IMG/VR virus record: IMGVR_UViG_3300027733_000139
Coordinates: 1-32,995 of that record
Strand: one strand, 5' to 3'
Length of the DNA stretch: 32,995 bases
Source of the DNA: a virus
Program-made: the position numbers and the translations under genes
The notes under the pieces: model-generated
The model's input: only the letters and a program-made list of their open reading frames with translations
Told to the model about the DNA's origin: nothing
The model's database searches: none
Shown here: piece by piece, positions 1 through 6,726 of the stretch
Layout: each line of letters begins with the position of its first letter
Position numbering within the stretch: position 1 is the stretch's first letter

Positions 1-498
1 TTTGGTCTGCACGTTGGCAGCTACGACTATGCGAATAGTTGGGCTGGCCCCGATGGGCGTCTCCTTGTGGTTGAGGTTGACCCTGCTGACGCTGTTAGCG
101 TGCCGACTGATTGCAGTTACCAGAAACTCCGCGTCTCTAAGTATTTGGTTCTAAGCGACATTACTGCCGAGCGCAAAGAGATTCCCGATGCTGTTCACAG
201 TAATGACGATCCTGAATGCGATCCTGAATGCGAAGCAGAGAGCCAAGAGTCTTCTAGCGATGAAGTCGAAAACGACTTTATTAATTTGAAGATTCGCGAC
301 TACATCGACACCAAACACTCAATTGGAGAATACCCTACTGTTAAACAGATTCAGAGCCGCATGAAAGGTTACGATCTTTCCGTGCATCAGATTCTAGATA
401 TCGCCATTCGTGAGTTGGGTTATCAATCCGGTCGTGATTACGACGAGCAAGGTGATCCGATTCCATCTGGACAAGTTACAATTGCCCCGCCTTTTTGA
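1..498 (+). CDS. rIIB-like protein, 5' end outside the window
   Basis: The reading frame is open from base 1 to the stop at 498 and has no start inside the window, so this is the C-terminal 165 residues of a longer gene. The visible beginning reads LHVGSYDYANSWAGPDGRLL, followed by a VEVDPADAVSVPTDC stretch and QKLRVSKYLVL. That pattern is typical of the C-terminal part of T4 rIIB-like proteins, which are membrane-associated phage proteins linked to lysis control and superinfection exclusion. An acidic linker (around residues 75-90) and a basic C-terminal domain follow. A GTG at 67 would cut through the conserved block and is not the real start. The call rests on motif recall only. Confidence 0.72.
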   Translation, partial: FGLHVGSYDYANSWAGPDGRLLVVEVDPADAVSVPTDCSYQKLRVSKYLVLSDITAERKEIPDAVHSNDDPECDPECEAESQESSSDEVENDFINLKIRDYIDTKHSIGEYPTVKQIQSRMKGYDLSVHQILDIAIRELGYQSGRDYDEQGDPIPSGQVTIAPPF

Positions 499-504
499 TT
501 TATT

Positions 505-765
505 ATGAATAAAAATCCACTAGTTGAAAAGCTAGAGAACGCTTCCGAGACTGAACTCGACATCTCATTTGCGATGCTCAAGTATAAGGAAATCGGCATT
601 TATCGAAAGATTAAAGGTCTCGCTCTCGCTTTTGGCTTGAGCTTTGAGGAGGTCATCAAGGGACTTCCTCAAGAGAACGGGCGTCTTCTCGACAGGGAAA
701 CTCGCCACTTCATTCACGATTTCATGCTGGCTCGCGCCAAACAATTCCACACTACCACTGACTAA
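505..765 (+). CDS. Small hypothetical protein
   Basis: An 86-residue protein begins at ATG 505, six bases after the rIIB-like stop. The stop TAA shares its last base with the ATG of the next gene (TAATG), which implies translational coupling. The sequence is charged and helical (NASETELDISFAMLKYKEIG) with no cysteine cluster or membrane segment. No family was recognised. A reverse-strand frame over it is a shadow. Confidence 0.75.
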   Translation: MNKNPLVEKLENASETELDISFAMLKYKEIGIYRKIKGLALAFGLSFEEVIKGLPQENGRLLDRETRHFIHDFMLARAKQFHTTTD

Positions 766-1088
766 TGAATAAAGAAACATTTACTCCTTTGAGTTCAGAC
801 ATTAAGCCTAACTTGAATTGGCTTGAGGTTTGGAGTCTCCAGCAAGATGGTTCGCTTAAAACTTGCTTAAACTTCTACGACCTCACGCTACAGAACTCAG
901 TAACATGGGCGCTTCAGTGCCTCTCGCAAGAAAGTTCTCGCTCTGACGACGTTTATGTTATTGTTCACGCTGCTCTTAGCGATTGCGGACAAACGGCGCG
1001 CTCTATTATCCCAGCACCCACAGATAGAGAAACAAAATTCTATATGGTTCTGAATAAGTTTCGCGCTGCGCTAAAATCAATTAATTAA
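765..1088 (+). CDS. Small hypothetical protein
   Basis: A 107-residue soluble protein is coupled to the preceding gene by a TAATG overlap. It has a WLEVWSLQQDGSLKTCLNFY start and a basic C-terminus (RAALKSIN). No recognisable domain, signal peptide or membrane segment is visible. The stop lies 8 bases before the DUF1599-like gene, so it probably belongs to the same operon. Confidence 0.72.
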   Translation: MNKETFTPLSSDIKPNLNWLEVWSLQQDGSLKTCLNFYDLTLQNSVTWALQCLSQESSRSDDVYVIVHAALSDCGQTARSIIPAPTDRETKFYMVLNKFRAALKSIN

Positions 1089-1096
1089 AAATCAAC

Positions 1097-1417
1097 ATGA
1101 ATAGAGAACAGCTATTTGCTCATCATGTTGAGTTAACTGATAAGGCGCTCGCTATCATGAGAATGAAGAACAATGATTATGCTGGCAGTGGCGGAGAGCA
1201 GCCATTCGCAAACTTCCAACGATGCGAGTCAATGGGCGTTTGTTCCGCAGAGCAGGGATTCCTTGTTAGAATCATTGACAAGGTTTCCCGACTCTCAACT
1301 TTCGCAAATGATGGCAAATTGGCCGTTAAGAACGAAAGCTATGAAGACGCTATCCTCGACATTATGAACTACTGCGTTCTCATGTCAGCTTACGTTAAGA
1401 GCAAAGAGTTAAAGTAA
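1097..1417 (+). CDS. DUF1599-like protein (nucleotide modification-associated domain 1)
   Basis: This 106-residue protein shows the layout of the DUF1599 / Nmad1 family: an N-terminal KNNDYAG motif (about residues 24-30), then PFANFQRCE, then FLVRIIDKVSRLSTF, and a C-terminal ESYEDAILDIMNYCVL helix. The family occurs in phages and is named for association with base-modification gene sets; its biochemical role is not established. The start is ATG 1097 behind an A-rich leader without a Shine-Dalgarno sequence. No modification enzyme is recognisable in this window, so the link to DNA modification is only family context. Confidence 0.8.
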   Translation: MNREQLFAHHVELTDKALAIMRMKNNDYAGSGGEQPFANFQRCESMGVCSAEQGFLVRIIDKVSRLSTFANDGKLAVKNESYEDAILDIMNYCVLMSAYVKSKELK

Positions 1418-1672
1418 GCTAATTCCAGTTAATCTGTAACCAGCATCATAGGGCCGTATCGTTAATCCCGTTGGCATACCAAGCTCTATGATTTTGCTGT
1501 TAAACTCTCTAATCAAATGGTCGGAAAAGTCTCCAAACGTTGCGTTGCCGCTCGCAGCGTAACCAGTGGCAGAGTATAGTCCAGTTATCTGGGTTTTGTA
1601 CGCTGCCCAATCGCCAGAAACAACACTAAAGTTGCTGTGAATCTCTGCTTGAAGAAGACGAGGACTAACCAT
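1409..1672 (-). CDS. Hypothetical protein on the reverse strand
   Basis: An 87-residue reverse-strand frame fills the otherwise empty stretch between the DUF1599-like gene and tRNA-Thr. Its stop overlaps the end of the DUF1599-like gene by 9 bases, so the two are convergent. Composition is protein-like (GDWAAYKTQITGLYSATGY, IRPYDAGYRLTGISLL). A TAAAAT box at 1678-1683 lies 5 bases upstream of the ATG, as in the leaderless genes further right, but its -35 box is poor. No family recognised. Confidence 0.55.
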   Translation of the reverse strand: MVSPRLLQAEIHSNFSVVSGDWAAYKTQITGLYSATGYAASGNATFGDFSDHLIREFNSKIIELGMPTGLTIRPYDAGYRLTGISLL

Positions 1673-1686
1673 ATTTTATTTTACAC

Positions 1687-1715
1687 TTGAATGTCTTTAT
1701 TTAGCATCTTACTAT
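1687..1715 (+). promoter_or_regulatory. Sigma70-like promoter upstream of tRNA-Thr
   Basis: TTGAAT (1687-1692), a 17-base spacer and TACTAT (1710-1715) lie about 60 bases upstream of the tRNA. It would transcribe tRNA-Thr and the following genes. Confidence 0.5.
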
Positions 1716-1774
1716 TTATATTGCTAACCATAAAGTTATTGCAGAAACCAAATTATTTTATTAAAAAATAACCC

Positions 1775-1850
1775 GCCTCTATAGCACAGTGGTAGTGCAA
1801 CAGTTTTGTAAACTGTAGGTCGTTTGGTTCGAATCCGACTAGAGGCTCCA
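1775..1850 (+). tRNA. tRNA-Thr (anticodon UGU)
   Basis: A cloverleaf can be drawn: acceptor GCCTCTA (1775-1781) with TAGAGGC (1840-1846), D arm GCAC/GTGC, anticodon stem ACAGT/ACTGT with loop TTTGTAA (anticodon TGT at 1807-1809), T loop TTCGAAT, and CCA encoded at 1848-1850. The outer T-stem pair is a mismatch. It reads ACA codons. Confidence 0.93.
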
Positions 1851-1856
1851 AAAATT

Positions 1857-2210
1857 ATGAAAAATCGCAAAATATTAATCAATACTGACTTTGGCGGCTT
1901 CGGTTTAAGCGACAAAGCTATCGAACTGTATCTGAATAAGAAAGGTTTAAAGTTCGCCATCGAAAAGAAAAATTCGCTTTTCTCTAAACGCTCATTGATT
2001 TTTTATGTTAACGGCGTGTATTTTAGCGACCACGAAGTGCAGCGTGACGACCCCGCTTTGATAAAAGCGGTTGAAGAGATTGGAATGGAAGAATCTGCTG
2101 ATTCGTTTAGCACGCTAAAGATTGTAAAGGTTCCTTGCGATGTTGATTGGGAGCTGAAAGATTATGATGGCAGCGAATGGATCGCGGAAAAGCATCGCAC
2201 TTGGCAATGA
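1857..2210 (+). CDS. Hypothetical protein
   Basis: A 117-residue protein starts at ATG 1857, seven bases after the tRNA. An upstream GTG in frame would run into the tRNA and is rejected. It begins MKNRKILINTDFGGFGLSDK and continues with an alpha/beta-looking ELYLNKKGLKF and a C-terminal DVDWELKDYDGSEWIAEKHR. Such small proteins are common in large phages; this one was not assigned a family. Its stop overlaps the next ATG (ATGA). Confidence 0.78.
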   Translation: MKNRKILINTDFGGFGLSDKAIELYLNKKGLKFAIEKKNSLFSKRSLIFYVNGVYFSDHEVQRDDPALIKAVEEIGMEESADSFSTLKIVKVPCDVDWELKDYDGSEWIAEKHRTWQ

Positions 2211-2401
2211 GCGCGCCAACAATCGTTATTTGCCAATGCTGCGATTACCAATTCGACCCAAGCGTTGAAGAGTGTCGCGAAGACACTGATGTTGGCTACG
2301 TCTGCAAAGACTGTTTCGTTCAGTTAAAATGGGCCGAAGCTCGGCTCAAAATTGCTGGAGCCAAGTTATGCTCAAAAGCGTTCAACAACCGACTAAAATA
2401 A
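2207..2401 (+). CDS. Small zinc-ribbon protein
   Basis: A 64-residue protein whose start ATG 2207 overlaps the previous stop (ATGA), which decides the start over an upstream in-frame ATG. It has two knuckles, CQCCDYQFD and CKDC, about 26 residues apart, that could hold one zinc ion. The C-terminal half is a basic helix (EARLKIAGAKLCSKAF). A nucleic-acid or protein-binding role is plausible but not shown. Confidence 0.75.
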   Translation: MSAPTIVICQCCDYQFDPSVEECREDTDVGYVCKDCFVQLKWAEARLKIAGAKLCSKAFNNRLK

Positions 2402-2437
2402 ATTGAAAAAAAAGTTTCAAAAACTTGCAGAAATCGC

Positions 2438-2466
2438 TTGACGAAACATTGTTCGCTGAGCATCTT
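2438..2466 (+). promoter_or_regulatory. Sigma70-like promoter
   Basis: TTGACG (2438-2443), 17 bases, CATCTT (2461-2466), lying 27 bases upstream of the ATG at 2494. The -10 box is only moderate. Confidence 0.4.
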
Positions 2467-2493
2467 TTACAAATCAAATCATCAATCATTAAC

Positions 2494-2736
2494 ATGGACG
2501 AAAACGCTCCCTTCCCCAGCAACTCTGTTGATTTTTTCAACGGGTTTTCCGATGCGGCAGTTGCCGCCTCTACGATAAAGACTTATAACTTTATCCTTGC
2601 CAAGTATCATGATGAGTTCAAAGCTGCTTTAAGTTACGACGAAAAGAAAGATCGCAAGTATCAGAATCAAATGCGTCGTCTTGCCAGAGAGCGTGAACGC
2701 TCAAAGAATCAGCCCCAAGAGCAAGTTTTAAATTAA
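2494..2736 (+). CDS. Hypothetical protein with basic C-terminal helix
   Basis: Eighty residues from ATG 2494 (MDENAPFPSNSVDFFNGFSD). A TTG at 2425 in the same frame would add 23 residues but overlaps the candidate promoter, so the ATG is preferred. The C-terminal third is highly charged (EKKDRKYQNQMRRLARERER), suggesting a helix that could bind nucleic acid. No family recognised. It precedes tRNA-Arg by 21 bases. Confidence 0.68.
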   Translation: MDENAPFPSNSVDFFNGFSDAAVAASTIKTYNFILAKYHDEFKAALSYDEKKDRKYQNQMRRLARERERSKNQPQEQVLN

Positions 2737-2757
2737 TTAAAATCAGCAGCTAATTTT

Positions 2758-2834
2758 GCGGGGATAGCTCAACTGGATAGAGCCGCAGTTTTCTAAACTG
2801 CTGGTTCCGAGTTCGATTCTCGGTCCTCGCACCA
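2758..2834 (+). tRNA. tRNA-Arg (anticodon UCU)
   Basis: Acceptor GCGGGGA (2758-2764) pairs with TCCTCGC (2824-2830); the anticodon stem GCAGT/ACTGC encloses TTTCTAA (anticodon TCT at 2792-2794); the T arm is CCGAG-TTCGATT-CTCGG; CCA is encoded (2832-2834). It reads AGA codons. Confidence 0.95.
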
Positions 2835-2844
2835 ATTTACTAAA

Positions 2845-3012
2845 ATGAATCCATATCAATTTAAAATGATTAAAGATCTTCGCAATGAAGGCTATGCTAT
2901 AGTATGGTTTGAGCCTTCGGAGCTAAACGGGGTAAACCCAAGAGAATTAGAAGATTCTATGACTGAGTTTGGCTATGGAGCTATGGAAACTCTTTCAGAA
3001 GAAAATGATTAA
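2845..3012 (+). CDS. Small hypothetical protein between tRNA-Arg and HNH gene
   Basis: A 55-residue frame from ATG 2845 to TAA 3010-3012 (MNPYQFKMIKDLRNEGYAIV...). It begins 10 bases after the tRNA and ends 5 bases before the HNH gene, so it fills the gap exactly. The protein is acidic towards its C-terminus (ELEDSMTEFGYGAMETLSEE). The composition and neat packing argue that it is real; its function is unknown. Confidence 0.65.
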   Translation: MNPYQFKMIKDLRNEGYAIVWFEPSELNGVNPRELEDSMTEFGYGAMETLSEEND

Positions 3013-3017
3013 CAATA

Positions 3018-3545
3018 ATGCAGCACGTTTGTTTAAATTGTAAAACAGACTTTGCTAACCCCAGCAAGCAAAGCAAATTTTGCACTAAATCTTGTGCTGC
3101 CGTTCACAACAACAAGTTGTTTCCAAAAAGGAAAAGACTGCGTAAATGTAAGAATTGCGATAATCTCGTTAAGTCGGGCCGTTTCTTTTGCGAAACTTGC
3201 ATAGTAAATAAAGTTCATTACAGTGAGAATGGTCCGGTTGAAAACAGGACTCTTGAAGAAGAAGTGTCTTTGAAAAAACACAAGGGAGCTAATCGATATG
3301 ATCATATTAGGCAACACGCTCATAGAGTAATGAGAGACGCTCCAAGGTGTTGCAAAAACTGCAACTACTCAAAGCACGTTGAAGTTTGCCACGTAAAAGC
3401 CATAAGAGATTTTGATTTAAAAACAAAAATAAAAGACATCAACTCAAAAGAAAATCTAATTTTGTTATGCCCGAACTGCCACTGGGAGCTTGACAATGGA
3501 TTTTTGACTCTAAAAAATGTTGTTAATTCGTCGTTCAACACTTGA
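3018..3545 (+). CDS. HNH endonuclease with Cys-knuckles
   Basis: A 175-residue protein with an N-terminal zinc knuckle (CLNCKTDF...FCTKSC), a second one (CKNCDNL...FCETC), and a C-terminal HNH nuclease domain: CCKNC, VEVCHVKAIRDF (His of the first strand), NSKENLILLCPNCHWELDNG (central Asn and final CPNCH). HNH enzymes of this form are usually free-standing homing or nicking endonucleases of phages. It sits between tRNA-Arg and tRNA-Ile, a common homing location. Its stop TGA (3543-3545) is embedded in the -35 box TTGACA of the next promoter. Confidence 0.88.
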   Translation: MQHVCLNCKTDFANPSKQSKFCTKSCAAVHNNKLFPKRKRLRKCKNCDNLVKSGRFFCETCIVNKVHYSENGPVENRTLEEEVSLKKHKGANRYDHIRQHAHRVMRDAPRCCKNCNYSKHVEVCHVKAIRDFDLKTKIKDINSKENLILLCPNCHWELDNGFLTLKNVVNSSFNT

Positions 3546-3569
3546 CAAACGCTCCTAGACTGTGATAAT
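3542..3569 (+). promoter_or_regulatory. Sigma70-like promoter, -35 box overlapping a stop codon
   Basis: TTGACA (3542-3547), 16 bases, GATAAT (3564-3569). The -35 box contains the HNH stop codon TGA. It should drive tRNA-Ile, which begins about 48 bases after the -10 box. Confidence 0.6.
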
Positions 3570-3616
3570 GTTAAGGGCAGAAGAGTCGAAGTAGATTACA
3601 ATGTTTTTTGATTTAT

Positions 3617-3693
3617 TGTCTCGTAGCTCAACTGGTTAGAGCAAATCCTTTATAAGGGTTAGGTTCTGGGTTCAAATCCCAGCGAGACTACCA
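3617..3693 (+). tRNA. tRNA-Ile (anticodon UAU)
   Basis: D arm GCTC/GAGC, anticodon stem AATCC/GGGTT with loop TTTATAA (anticodon TAT at 3651-3653), T arm CTGGG-TTCAAAT-CCCAG, acceptor TGTCTCG/CGAGACT and CCA at 3691-3693. The first acceptor pair is T-T. It reads AUA, a rare codon in many bacteria; identity is taken from the anticodon. Confidence 0.9.
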
Positions 3694-3695
3694 CT

Positions 3696-3866
3696 TTAGA
3701 ATCGTATCAGAGGTTACATGATGCTGATCTTTCAGCCAAATTGGACTTCGCAAGGTGCGACGGACGACAAGACCCAAAGACTCTTGAAGTTTTTGCGGCC
3801 TATACGATTCTATCTAATTTTCAAGTAGATACCCGTTTAATGAAAATAATCGCCCAATATGTCTGA
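3696..3866 (+). pseudogene. Gene remnant without start codon, adjoining tRNA-Ile
   Basis: This frame reads like protein (LESYQRLHDADLSAKLDF, then KTLEVFAAYTILSNF and RLMKIIAQYV) up to TGA 3864-3866, but no ATG, GTG or TTG precedes the protein-like start, and the tRNA lies directly upstream. A +1 shift at the end continues with SEADYYGAEIDKYTEHLLE to a stop at 3921. I read it as a small gene that lost its 5' end and perhaps acquired a frameshift. The alternative is two tiny genes with an unusual start. Confidence 0.4.
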
Positions 3867-3921
3867 GGCTGATTACTACGGTGCGGAAATTGACAAATAC
3901 ACCGAACATCTACTTGAATAA
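3859..3921 (+). CDS. Possible 20-residue peptide, or shifted tail of the remnant
   Basis: ATG 3859 opens MSEADYYGAEIDKYTEHLLE and stops at 3919-3921. It overlaps the end of the remnant in the +1 frame. It could be an independent micro-gene or the natural C-terminus of the preceding frame before a one-base indel. Confidence 0.3.
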   Translation: MSEADYYGAEIDKYTEHLLE

Positions 3922-3935
3922 ATTTTATTCCAATC

Positions 3936-4145
3936 ATGACTAAAAAACAAGTTAAAGAAGCTCGCAAAGATATTCAAAAGTTAATCAAAGAAAATAAGAA
4001 ACAGTTGCTGTTGCAGATCAATAAAAAACATCCAAAACTTATTCGGTTGATCAAAAAGAATTACGATGTGAACAGCGACGCTTTGATTGATGCAGGTTTT
4101 TACAACGCAATCGAATTAGCTTTTGAATATTTTTATAAAAGCTAA
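3936..4145 (+). CDS. Small basic hypothetical protein
   Basis: Sixty-nine residues from ATG 3936, very lysine-rich in the first half (KKQVKEARKDIQKLIKENKK) and ending in an aromatic helix (AIELAFEYFYKS). No motif was recognised. The gene lies 14 bases after the preceding small frame and 45 bases before the endonuclease VII-like gene. Confidence 0.72.
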   Translation: MTKKQVKEARKDIQKLIKENKKQLLLQINKKHPKLIRLIKKNYDVNSDALIDAGFYNAIELAFEYFYKS

Positions 4146-4190
4146 CTTTTTCTATCTTGAAACCCCAACCTTAAAGACTAACATGATTCA

Positions 4191-4535
4191 ATGAAGCTAT
4201 GCCGCAAATGCGGGGAGAAAAAAGAAATTGAACAGTTCCAATTTTTCGCCTCGTCAACTGGCGGCAGAAAAAACACTTGCGCAGTTTGCTGCAAAGAATT
4301 ATCCGTTCTCAGAAAAAAATTAAAAGATGAAAATCCACCTCCCAAAGCTGCTGAATGTCCAATTTGCTCAAATTTTACAAGCGATTGGATATTGGATCAC
4401 TGCCATTTTTCTCATGAGTTTCGCGGCTACATATGTAATAATTGCAATCTTGCTCTTGGCAGATTCAATGACGATGAGCGAATTTTGAGAAGAGCTATTG
4501 ACTATTTGAATCGCAAGACCATAGTGCTGGAATAA
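4191..4535 (+). CDS. Endonuclease VII-like recombination endonuclease
   Basis: A 114-residue protein. It has an N-terminal zinc knuckle (CRKCGEKKEIEQF...CAVCC) and the endonuclease VII signature in the second half: ECPIC, ILDHCHFSHEFRGYICNNC, NLALGRFNDD, RRAIDYL. T4 endonuclease VII resolves branched DNA before packaging; short relatives like this one are abundant in phages and can also act as homing-type nickases. The core catalytic DHCH and Cys pairs are all present. It is shorter than T4 gp49 (157 residues) and lacks that protein's C-terminal part. Confidence 0.87.
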   Translation: MKLCRKCGEKKEIEQFQFFASSTGGRKNTCAVCCKELSVLRKKLKDENPPPKAAECPICSNFTSDWILDHCHFSHEFRGYICNNCNLALGRFNDDERILRRAIDYLNRKTIVLE

Positions 4536-4593
4536 ATGGCATACGCTCAAGTAAGACATTCTATTCCTTTGCCATTTCGTGTAACCTCTTTAT

Positions 4594-5037
4594 ATGAGAA
4601 AATATAAAGAATACTCCGATCAAGACATAATCAATAACGCCAAAAACGTAAAATCAATTGCTGGGCTTTTAAAAAGTTTAAATTTAGTTGCTGTGGGAGG
4701 CAATTACAGGAGCATGAAAAGAAAACTCCAAAAATTAAATATCGATACCTCTCACTGGACTGGACAAGGTTGGAGCAAAGATCAGAGAACGAAAGATTGG
4801 TCAAAGTACACAAGAGCGGTTCATTTAAAAAAACATTTAATTAAAGAAAAAAGTCATAAATGTGAAAAATGCGAATTGACACATTGGCAGCATCAACTAA
4901 TCTCTCTGGAAGTTCACCACATTGATGGCGACGCATCGAATAATGAAAAAAACAATCTTCAGTTACTCTGCCCTAACTGTCATTCTGTAACAGAAAATTA
5001 TAGAGGAAGAAAAAACAAAAATGGTGATATGGCGTAA
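4594..5037 (+). CDS. HNH homing endonuclease running into tRNA-Leu
   Basis: A 147-residue protein with an N-terminal helical DNA-binding part (EYSDQDIINNAKNVKSIAGL, GGNYRSMKRKLQKLNI), a linker SHWTGQGWSKDQR, and a C-terminal HNH domain: CEKC, LEVHHIDGDASNN, NLQLLCPNCHSVT. This arrangement is standard for phage HNH homing endonucleases. The last 15 bases, including the stop, lie inside the 5' end of tRNA-Leu (acceptor stem and start of the D arm). The overlap suggests the gene inserted immediately next to the tRNA. Confidence 0.88.
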   Translation: MRKYKEYSDQDIINNAKNVKSIAGLLKSLNLVAVGGNYRSMKRKLQKLNIDTSHWTGQGWSKDQRTKDWSKYTRAVHLKKHLIKEKSHKCEKCELTHWQHQLISLEVHHIDGDASNNEKNNLQLLCPNCHSVTENYRGRKNKNGDMA

Positions 5038-5108
5038 TGGTAGCCGCAAAAGTCTTAAAAACTTTTGGATGTAAATCCGTCTGGGTTCGAGTCCCAGTTT
5101 CACCACCA
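5023..5108 (+). tRNA. tRNA-Leu (anticodon UAA), class II with long variable arm
   Basis: Acceptor GGTGATA (5023-5029) with TTTCACC (5098-5104), anticodon stem AAAGT/ACTTT with loop CTTAAAA (anticodon TAA at 5056-5058), a long variable arm containing GGAT...ATCC, T arm CTGGG-TTCGAGT-CCCAG, and CCA at 5106-5108. One acceptor pair is T-T. It reads UUA. The 5' 15 bases are shared with the HNH gene. Confidence 0.92.
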
Positions 5109-5115
5109 ATTTACA

Positions 5116-5514
5116 ATGAAATTCACTCCAGATAAAATCACAAAGCTCAAAAAAAACCAAGTATTTGTGTTTGGCTCTAACGAGGCTGGCATTCACGGTG
5201 CTGGCGCAGCGAAACTAGCGCGCGAAAAGTTTGGCGCGGTTAACGGCGTTGGTTTCGGGCTACAGGGGCAAACCTACGCGATTCCAACAAAAGATTTAGA
5301 AATCCGCACACTTCCTCTTGACAACATCGAGTACTACATTTATTGTTTCCTTGTTGAAGCGATGGAATATCCAAGTACCGAGTTTTTACTTACAAAGATT
5401 GGCTGCGGTCTCGCAGGGTACTCGGAAAATCAGATCGCAAACTTATTCAAAGGCAAATACATTCCAGAAAACGTTACCTTACCAGAATCATTTTATAATA
5501 TTTTAAATTCATGA
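5116..5514 (+). CDS. Conserved phage protein with FVFGSN...GAGAAK motif (macro-domain-like)
   Basis: A 132-residue protein from ATG 5116; upstream in-frame codons lie in the tRNA. The N-terminus reads QVFVFGSNEAGIHGAGAAK, then GVGFGLQGQTYAIPTKD, and later FLLTKIGCGLAGYS. This set recurs in a widespread phage and bacterial family of unknown function; the glycine-rich loop resembles the ADP-ribose-binding loop of macro domains, which is an inference from the motif. The stop overlaps the next start (ATGA). Confidence 0.75.
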   Translation: MKFTPDKITKLKKNQVFVFGSNEAGIHGAGAAKLAREKFGAVNGVGFGLQGQTYAIPTKDLEIRTLPLDNIEYYIYCFLVEAMEYPSTEFLLTKIGCGLAGYSENQIANLFKGKYIPENVTLPESFYNILNS

Positions 5515-5708
5515 AACTCAAGATCAACAAAAAAGATCAGAAATTTATTACTGATTTCAAAAAAGCTATTGACAACAATAGAAAAGCAGAAGATAAAATA
5601 ATTGCGGAGTTAGCGTCTAGTATGGGCCTAACCGTTCCACAAGAAGAAATTCTTTGGGATTATATTTACAACGACAGCAAATGGTTAATCGAATTAGAAA
5701 ACAAATGA
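5511..5708 (+). CDS. Small hypothetical protein
   Basis: A 65-residue basic helical protein (LKINKKDQKFITDFKKAI) coupled to both neighbours by ATGA overlaps at 5511 and 5705. No family was recognised. The C-terminal half reads MGLTVPQEEILWDYIYNDSK. Confidence 0.73.
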   Translation: MKLKINKKDQKFITDFKKAIDNNRKAEDKIIAELASSMGLTVPQEEILWDYIYNDSKWLIELENK

Positions 5709-5920
5709 AAGCTATATTAGAGTTCAACTTACCAGAAGAGGATCGCGAGCACGTTAGAGCTGTTAACGCTGGTGCAGCTTGGTGCGCGCTTTACGATATC
5801 GAGACTAGACTGAGAAGCATCATTAAGTATGGTCTCAGCGCAGAAAGCTCGTATGAGCAAGAGTTGAGCGAGATTCGCAAAGAGATTCGCGAAACGACTT
5901 CGCTTATCGGTAACGATTAA
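5705..5920 (+). CDS. Conserved small phage protein (MKAILEFNLPEE type)
   Basis: Seventy-one residues from ATG 5705, chosen because it overlaps the preceding stop (ATGA). The opening ILEFNLPEE and the following helices (ALYDIETRLRSIIKYG, YEQELSEIRKEIRE) match a small protein seen in many unrelated phages, often of unknown function. The pattern is recalled, not searched. Confidence 0.75.
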   Translation: MKAILEFNLPEEDREHVRAVNAGAAWCALYDIETRLRSIIKYGLSAESSYEQELSEIRKEIRETTSLIGND

Positions 5921-5932
5921 AAAATAATTAAA

Positions 5933-6142
5933 ATGGACAAAGTACAAATTGATGGCGAGACAGCAGATGGTATCGCAAGAGCTTCTCTCAAAGATTCTAT
6001 TCTTTGTTTGCGCGAATGCGTTAAGAAATATAGAAGCAAAAAGCGCTTAACTGAATGGGAAAAGCGAGATATGTCTGACGCTAACTATTCTTTAGATCAT
6101 CTCGAAAAAACGTTTGATTATTATGGAGGAAATTTACGATGA
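5933..6142 (+). CDS. Small hypothetical protein
   Basis: Sixty-nine residues, ATG 5933 after an A/T-rich spacer (no Shine-Dalgarno). Basic middle (CVKKYRSKKRLTEWEKRDM) and helical C-terminus. Its 3' end encodes YYGGNLR and at the same time carries the GGAGG that serves the next gene; the stop overlaps that gene's ATG. Confidence 0.75.
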   Translation: MDKVQIDGETADGIARASLKDSILCLRECVKKYRSKKRLTEWEKRDMSDANYSLDHLEKTFDYYGGNLR

Positions 6143-6705
6143 ATGCTGAACTAGAAGATAAACTATTACGCAAGTACCCAAAGATTTTCGTTGGCGTTGG
6201 CAAATCGCCTCAAGAATCTTGTATGGCTTTCGGTTTAGAAGTGGGAGATGGGTGGTACGATCTCATTGACGTATTGTGCGAAGCTCTTACTTACACATAC
6301 TCTACTGCTGTACGAGTAGATGAAGAAGATGGCAAGAGACTTGGCATTGCACCTTATATCGACAAAGCAGGCGAAGCTAGTTACTTTTTTAACGTTACAG
6401 CTCCGCAAGTAATAGCCGATCAAGTCAAAGAGAAATTTGGTACGCTGCGCTTTTACTATCATCTTGAGTACAGTAAAGATAACCTCTCTTTAGTTGGAAC
6501 GAAAAAGTACCCAGAGCTTGACGCTATCAATAAGCGTTACGCAGATTATATTGACGGCATTGTTCACTTTGCTGACATCGCATCTGGTAAAACTTGCGAA
6601 GTAACTGGAGCAGAAGGTGTGTTACAAAAAAGAGGCAGTTGGTGGAAAACAATTAGTTTAGATGCAGCTAAGACCGAACCTTATAATGGCTTCAAACCAC
6701 TCTAA
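6139..6705 (+). CDS. Conserved phage hypothetical protein
   Basis: A 188-residue protein beginning at ATG 6139, preceded by GGAGG (6124-6128), one of the few clear ribosome-binding sites in the window. Blocks GDGWYDLIDVLCEALT, QVKEKFGTLRFYYH and ADYIDGIVHFADIASGKTCE resemble a conserved phage family of unknown function. The last block contains a CEVTGAEG turn followed by a GSWWKT motif. No signal peptide or membrane segment. Confidence 0.78.
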   Translation: MNAELEDKLLRKYPKIFVGVGKSPQESCMAFGLEVGDGWYDLIDVLCEALTYTYSTAVRVDEEDGKRLGIAPYIDKAGEASYFFNVTAPQVIADQVKEKFGTLRFYYHLEYSKDNLSLVGTKKYPELDAINKRYADYIDGIVHFADIASGKTCEVTGAEGVLQKRGSWWKTISLDAAKTEPYNGFKPL

Positions 6706-6726
6706 CCAATTAATAAAATAATATTT

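Noticed and set aside
3720-3827. 36-codon frame from ATG 3720
   Set aside because: The alternative frame 3696-3866 has far more protein-like composition.
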